Assembly (NCBI GenBank): GCA_030761205.1
Contig: JAULJL010000028.1
Coordinates: 13,436,001 to 13,500,000, forward strand
Direction of reading: 5' to 3'
DNA: 64,000 nt
From: Fremontodendron californicum
Taxonomy: Eukaryota; Streptophyta; Magnoliopsida; Malvales; Malvaceae
The position numbers were made by a program, and so were the translations under genes. Below the pieces are notes generated by a model. That model was not told the DNA's origin. It saw only the letters and a list, made by a program, of their open reading frames with translations, and did not search any database. Every line of letters begins with the position of its first letter. Within the stretch, counting starts at the first letter, position 1. Of this stretch, positions 58,331 through 64,000 are shown piece after piece.

Positions 58331-59830
58331 TCCCCATATTCAAACTCCAGATCTCCATTGTTCCAAAACATCCAAAGTCAAGGTACCATCATTAATGAGA
58401 TCTTCAATCTTTTCTTTCAACTACCTGCATTTTTCTGTTGAATGCCCAATTGCTCCTATATGATAATCGCACTTGCTGTTAGGATCATAGTTCCTTGCTG
58501 GTGGATTTGGAATTGTCTTTAAAGGCACAATAGTAAGGTATTAATTTTTTATCAACAAAGGCAAGAGATCAGAAATTGGGATCGGAATTTTCTCCTGACT
58601 GTTTCTTGGTCTTCTTTTGGGAACAGGCCTAGCTGCAGGTGTAGATGGACCAATCATGAAAGTAGGTGATTGTGAGTAAAAGTTTGGCTGAAAAGTTGGT
58701 TGTGGTACAACATTATTTACAATGGGATAATAATGTTGGTATATGGGATATGGATGGTATGGGGGAAGATCTCTTGTTTGTTGTCCTCCATAAGTCACAG
58801 CTTTAACATATTCTTCTTTCTTTTTAGATGCCTCATTCTTTACATCGGATGTCTCTCTAGATTCAAGCTTCCCACTCTTTAGAGCATTCTCAATTATCTC
58901 CCCGGAGATTACCATGTCTGCAAAATTCTTGGTGGCATTCCCAATCATCCTTTCATAGTATGGTGATTTAAGGGTACTAACAAACAAGACTGAAGTTTTT
59001 TTTTCAGTGAGAGGTGGTTGAACTTCGGCAGCAATATCCCTCCATCTCTGAGCTTACTCTTTGAAGCTTTCAGTAGCTTTCTTCTCCATATTCTGTAAGG
59101 TTAAACGGTCTGGGGCCATGTCAACAATGTGCTTGTACTGAATAATGAACGTCTTTGCTAATTCCTTCCAAGTACGGACGCGGTTCTTATCTAGCTGAAC
59201 ATACCTCCTGGCAGCAGAACCTGTAAGACTGTCCTAGAAGACATGGATGAGCAACTTATAATCTTTCGCATAAGCAGCCATCTTCCGGCAAAACATGGTG
59301 ATATGAGATATGGGGCACTTGGACCCATCAAACTTCTCGAAATCAGGAGTCTTGAACTTGGGCGGGATAACCACATCTGGAACCAAACAAAGCCCTTCAG
59401 CATCCATAGAACCATAGAATCCAAACCCTCAACAGCCCGGAGTCTTTCTTCAATCAATTTCATCTTACGGGAGTCCATCTCTTCAACTTCCTTCAGCCTT
59501 TCTTGATCATCTAAATCTAGAATTCGAACAGGATCTATTTTTGCCCCTGGGGCAGGAATGTTATATTTCGGATAGTTAATCCTCCTACGAATGGTGCTTG
59601 TAGCGACTGCACTTGTTCAGGTATTTGAACTTGAGATTGGAAACCTGGTGGATATGAAGATTCACCTACATTCCGATTCTTTCCCTCAGAGCCGGATTCA
59701 TCTGTCTTATCTTTTCCTTTCAGACTCTTCATCATTTTCAACAACGAGTTTAATTGCTCTCTAATCTCACCGTGGGTTTTTTTCTATTTTGTTCATCCTA
59801 GCAACCTGTTCCTCTGCCATTGCTTAAACC
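58331..59830 (-). pseudogene. Outer element gag (Tat/Ogre-like), broken
   Basis: The minus-strand frames in order are 59744-59535 (SYPPGFQSQ, an N-terminal proline motif), 59478-59191 region, then RWRDIAAEVQPPLTEKKTS and STLKSPYYERMIGNATKNFA, followed by a GEIIENALKSGKLES block (58541-58987). A Pro/Tyr-rich linker and the CDYHIGAIGHSTEKC knuckle follow near 58500-58440. This is the retrotransposon gag domain of Tat/Ogre-type elements. A TAA replaces a Tyr codon in SFKEYAQRW near 59053, and several frame changes are present, so no Gag can be made. Confidence 0.85.
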
Positions 59831-60980
59831 CGTGAACGAATCCTAGCAGCCTGTTCCTCTGTCATTGTTTTAACCCATGAACGAATGTTGTAGGAATGCC
59901 CTCAAGATCTTTTTGAGTTATCCTTGAACCTTTCATTACCACAATTTTAAAATTCAGGTCTCATGTCTTTATGAAATGCACATGGATGCAAATAAACGAA
60001 AGAAAAAAATTAATTTACATGACAATACGAAAAATATTCACAAAGTTTAACAGTAACATTATGAAAAATGTACATGATGAGTGTATGAGTATTATGAAAA
60101 TATACATGGTGAATGTATAAGCATTATGAAAAATATACATGGTAAATGCATGAGCATTATTAAAAAATAATGGCAAATGCATGAGCATGGTTTAAAATGT
60201 ACCTGGTAAATACATGAGCATGGTTAAAAAATGTACATGGTAAATGCATGATGAAAATATCTAAATGATGAAGTTTATGACATACGCAATGACTTTACAA
60301 AGTTTGACACAAATGAAATGATATTCACAACAATTTTAACAAGAAAATGTGAAAATAAAGAAAAATAAAATAAAATACAAGGACATTCCTTCATGTGTCC
60401 TATTTCGGGTTATTATCTATGAAAAAGGTGGACAAGGCTCTATCTTAAAGTTTGGCCACTTAAGTGTTGTTTATATGCTGGGTTTAGGATACTTGACCAA
60501 GCTAAAAAGGTCCCCAAATTGCTCACTAACATCATCCATGTAGAATGAGTAAGGCACCCCATTCCTCACCCATTATAGGCTCCAACCGAAAGGGTTTAAT
60601 TCAGGTGAAAGTATTTTCCAAAGTTGTGACGGAGGTTATCACCTCTCGAAAACTTTGGTACTTTACTCTCTAAAGGTGTTTTTCTAGCCGTTGCGGAGGT
60701 TTTCACCCCTCGAAGGCGTAGGTACTTTACCCCCTCCTAAAAAGGACAAGCCTGGGTATAGGGCTTTATGATATGCAATGTGTCGTGTGTGCGAAGGGAC
60801 ATTCAAACCTTCTCTTTCCCACCAATGTATAAGAAACAAGAGTTATCACAGATAACAAAAAAAAAAAAAAAAGATAAGAACAAAAATTAAACACTTTTTA
60901 AGACCAATATTTCAAACCTAAAGTATCACAAGACTAATCTATGGCTCGACTCTCTAATGTCCCCAGTGGAGTCGCCAAAC
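59831..60980 (-). promoter_or_regulatory. Outer element leader and primer-binding site
   Basis: The PBS is at 60959-60977, three bases from the LTR. The minus-strand sequence after it, cattagagagtcgagccat, parallels the LARD leader. A block at about 60060-60260 repeats tacatggtaaatgcatgagc four to five times. There is no gene upstream of gag. Confidence 0.75.
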
Positions 60981-62917
60981 TGTCATAACGTGCCAAATAC
61001 GAATTCAGCATGCTAGACACAAATCAATGGAGTCGTCACTAATCATCTCATCTAGGTGTGATTAATCACCTTTATAAATCTATCCTATTTAAAGTAATCA
61101 TAAGCTTGACTAAGGCACCCTAAAAAGAATAGGTTCTGGTCTACTTATCAGAACTAGGTTCGGGAGTACGGTTACGTGTGAGGAAGGATTAGCATCCTCA
61201 CAACGCCTATCTAAGAGATAGTACCTAATTAGTCTTATGATACTTAAAAAATCTTAATTAAATGGTCTTGTCTATCCTATCTTCATTTTAATTGTTAAAG
61301 TTAGAAATCTCGGAGATTATTTTTTTAGATCTTCCTTCTATTCATTCTGGAAAAATTACTAAAAAATGTTTCCTCACCTCGAGAGTATTCAAAAGAAATC
61401 ATTCGTTCTATTGAAGAGGCTCTGTCGTCGGAAAAATTAGATTATTTAGCCAAGTTATTTCTCTTAAATTAATCTTCCAAAATTAATCCACATTTTATTA
61501 ATGTTTGATTGAAAAATAAATTCTGATTTCTAATATCAAAAATTATCTCTTAAAATATTCTTCCATTCGTTCTGGAGAATTTTTAAGAGAATTTTTCTCA
61601 TCTAGAAATTTCTTAAAAGTCATACATTCGCGACTTTCTTGAATTTCATCATCGGAAAAAAATCTTAATATATCCCTCAATTTAAATTAAGCATTTATTA
61701 TGGAAAATCATTCTGAGAAAAGTGTTGAAAATTAATTATTCTTTAAATTTTTTATTTTTATTTTTATTGGTATTGAAAATAATCTCTTAAAATATCCTTC
61801 CATTCATTCTGGAGAATTTTTAAAAAAGTTCTCTCACCTAAAAATTCCTTGGAATTCAACCAAACGTGAACTCCTCGGATTTCATCATCGGAAAAGATTT
61901 TTATTTATTATTTAATTTAATTAATTCTCAATTAAAAAAAGAATAAATACATAATCAATATACAAATAATTACAAAATCTAAGGAAAATTCAAAATAAAA
62001 TTAATCATAAAAATATTCACAATAATCAAGTAAATAATATAATTAATCAATATACAGTAATTTAAAAATAAATAAAAATTAATCATAAAAATATACCTGC
62101 AATAATCAAACTAAAAAAAGATTAATCAAAAATTAATAATGAAATTAAATTAAACAAATCATATAATAAAACAAAGTAATAGATTAAAAAAAAGTTAATC
62201 AGGGGTGTCGTCCATGTACTACCTTTCTTTTTCTTCATATGCAGTGTGTGGTATAAAATTTAGCATGAAAGTCAAGACATTTAAAATATTTATATATTTA
62301 TGTAACCAACTTTTTACTCGCAACAATAAATGGAATAAACATGAAATAACAAAGGAAGTTAGACACGCACCAGCAGCCACTCTCCAAAGTTCGGTTGCTG
62401 CACTTGTTTTTTTTACTGCTAATGCCGCTTCTGTCTGCTGCCCCTTTTCGCTGGTATAGCGTCTTCTCTTTGCTGATGATGCTGCTACTCCCTATTGCTC
62501 GTTATTTTCTTCCTCTGTCTGACTTGGTGCCTTCTTTCTATTTACTGATCTTACTTGCTTACTCTAAAAATTCTATATATTTTCTGATGTATCTTTGTGC
62601 ATGAGGCTAGGTTGTTTATATAGGAAAAAAGTTTAGATTTTAATCTACTTAGAAATCTCAATCTGATAAGAAGAGATTTTTGTTTCAATCACAACACCTA
62701 GAGTCCAAGTTTAATCCAAAAAAAAGTCTTAGTTCAACCCAAACTTGGTTTCATTTTTTTCTTTTTTTATTTCGAATTTTCCTCTTTTTTTTTTTTTTTT
62801 TTTCATTTTCTGATTTTCTCTTCTTTTTTTTTCATTTTTTATTTAATTCAAAAATAAATAAAATTCAAAATAAAAATAAAAATAAAAATAAAACCTGGAT
62901 AAAATCTGGTGTCTATA
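60981..62917 (-). repeat. 5' LTR of the outer Tat/Ogre-like element
   Basis: This is the 1937-bp partner of 36100-37992; differences are frequent and include a longer T run near 62785. Confidence 0.9.
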
Positions 62918-63550
62918 ATATAAACAGCATATTATACTAAAAGATTTTTTTTTTATGCATTTCATTCACATAATATAGATAAATTTGATTAAAAAAAATT
63001 GCACTGCTATTAGTGGCTGCATGTTTAACGTTTCAGGATGGAAAGTACAAGGAAATGTGAACAAAACATATAGCGATTGGAGGTCGTTGTCCTTGCCTAA
63101 GTCAAACAACACAGCATATGGAAATCATATATATATATATATCAATATCAAAACTTTATACTGGTTTAAACGCAAACTTTTTCAACAGTTTTTTTTTTGA
63201 GTTAAGTCTTGGTCAATTTGTTCATTATTTCATTTTAATATAATGTAATCTGACAAAATAACCCACCATTCATTATCATTCTTCAAAGTGCGTGTATATA
63301 TGTATATATATATATCAATATCAATATCAAAACTTTATACTGGTTTAAACGCAAACTTTTTCAACAGTTTTTTTTTTTTGAGTTAAGTCTTGGTCAATTT
63401 GTTCATTATTTCATTTTAATATAATGTAATCTTACAAAATAACCCACCATTCATTATCATTCTTCAAAGTGCGTATTTCTTGGATAGTTGGATTTGGAAA
63501 ATTACTTCTTGCTTCAATGGATGCAAGAAAATAAGTCTTCCTTTGAAACC

Positions 63551-63591
<41 letters not shown>

Positions 63592-64000
63592 GCAAGAAAA
63601 TAAGCCTTCCTTTGAAACCATTATATATATATATATATATATATTAATCAAGTGGACCAAAATTCATTAACACATCCACATACCACAGAAACATATATGT
63701 TATTCATAATTAGAGTACTTGAGCTAAAATCTGATTTTTAATAAGATTATAATATTGTTATATAAATTCGTACATATACTCGTGAAAATTAACAGAACTG
63801 TGAGAATACCAATAATTAAACTAGTAAATATTTGATGAAAAAAAAACTAAATATTTTTTGTTCTAAATTTTCTCCTGTCTAATCTTTTAGCATCTACCAA
63901 AAATGTTTAGAACTTGGAGTTTCAAAAATTATGAACAATTGTAGTAGCTACTCTACAAACAAAAGTTATCAAGAAGTAATTCAAGATTAGATCAAGAAGC
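62918..64000. repeat. AT-rich flank with local tandem duplications, no gene recognised
   Basis: A segment of about 160 bp, from atatcaatatcaaaacttta to attcttcaaagtgcg, occurs twice in tandem (about 63140-63295 and 63315-63472). A second pair begins gcaagaaaataagtcttcct (about 63522 and 63592), each followed by a long (ta)n tract. A 71-codon plus-strand frame at 62985-63200 enters the first repeat and is not recognised. Confidence 0.75.

Larger units (their letters stand above)
36100..62917 (-). mobile_element. Decayed Tat/Ogre-like Ty3/gypsy element, split by a related LARD
   Basis: LTRs at 60981-62917 (5', 1937 bp) and 36100-37992 (3', 1893 bp) are flanked by atata at 36095-36099 and 62918-62922. 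The LTR start on the minus strand reads TATAGACACC where TGTAGACACC is expected. The PBS is minus-strand TGGCGACTCCACTGGGGAC (60959-60977) and the PPT AAAGAGGAGCAAC abuts the 3' LTR. Without the insertion it is about 10.3 kb. Gag remnants lie at 58.3-59.8 kb; no protease, RT or integrase is visible. LTR divergence is visibly greater than in the inner element, so it is the older insertion. Confidence 0.88.

Noticed and set aside
62985..63200. Possible host exon with GWKVQGNVNKTYSDWRSL
   Set aside because: I found no family for it, and it runs into a local repeat and (ta)n tract. It is kept only as a note on the flank.

Overview
This window is plant nuclear DNA, almost certainly from a eudicot. 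It is AT-rich, its host gene has introns, and most of it is nested transposable elements. The one apparently intact host gene is a three-exon cytochrome P450 of the CYP716A subfamily (30992-35110, minus strand). This is the triterpenoid C-28 oxidase group, and its heme, ExxR and I-helix motifs are all present.

Left part (1-30.7 kb). An old minus-strand LINE (ORF1 with a zinc knuckle; ORF2 with endonuclease and reverse transcriptase) has been split by later insertions. (a) A MULE-like DNA transposon, 1290-9245, has a 10-bp target duplication. It carries a 2-kb minisatellite and exon pieces of at least four host genes (a spinster-like transporter, an XTH, the XPD helicase and a receptor-like kinase), so it is Pack-MULE-like. 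(b) A 790-bp GTAC-rich TIR element lies at 10601-11390. (c) A Ty1/copia element, 13332-29874 (TSD ctaaa), has lost most of gag and protease. (d) A 12.0-kb Ty3/gypsy Athila-type element, 13923-25924 (TSD caatt), sits inside the left LTR of the copia element. (e) A 521-bp hAT-type MITE lies at 30092-30612. At about 180 a piece of a second LINE begins.

The Athila element is the most notable object. It has identical-length 1491-bp LTRs and an uninterrupted 1786-codon gag-pol frame. Where Athila elements usually have an env-like ORF, it has two sense-oriented intronless ORFs. One is LOG-like (cytokinin riboside 5'-monophosphate phosphoribohydrolase) with its PGGxGTxxE signature intact. The other is a 178-aa basic, cysteine-rich protein whose core resembles the small nucleic-acid-binding proteins of carlaviruses, a family that includes silencing suppressors.

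Right part (36.1-62.9 kb). A decayed minus-strand Tat/Ogre-like gypsy relative (36100-62917, TSD atata) keeps only gag remains. It has been split by a plus-strand 16.5-kb LARD-type relative with 4.7-kb LTRs (39289-55797, TSD gtcat) and no pol. Although inserted in opposite orientation, the two share PBS, PPT, a gag-knuckle remnant, a noncoding module of about 2 kb with a conserved 36-nt hairpin, and a CCTCCGGG-rich tandem array next to the PPT.

The region 35.1-36.1 kb is the P450 promoter side and contains a MITE-like inverted repeat. The region 62.9-64.0 kb is AT-rich with local duplications and no recognised gene. No rRNA, tRNA or CRISPR was recognised. All calls are by eye; identities and families were not checked by database search.
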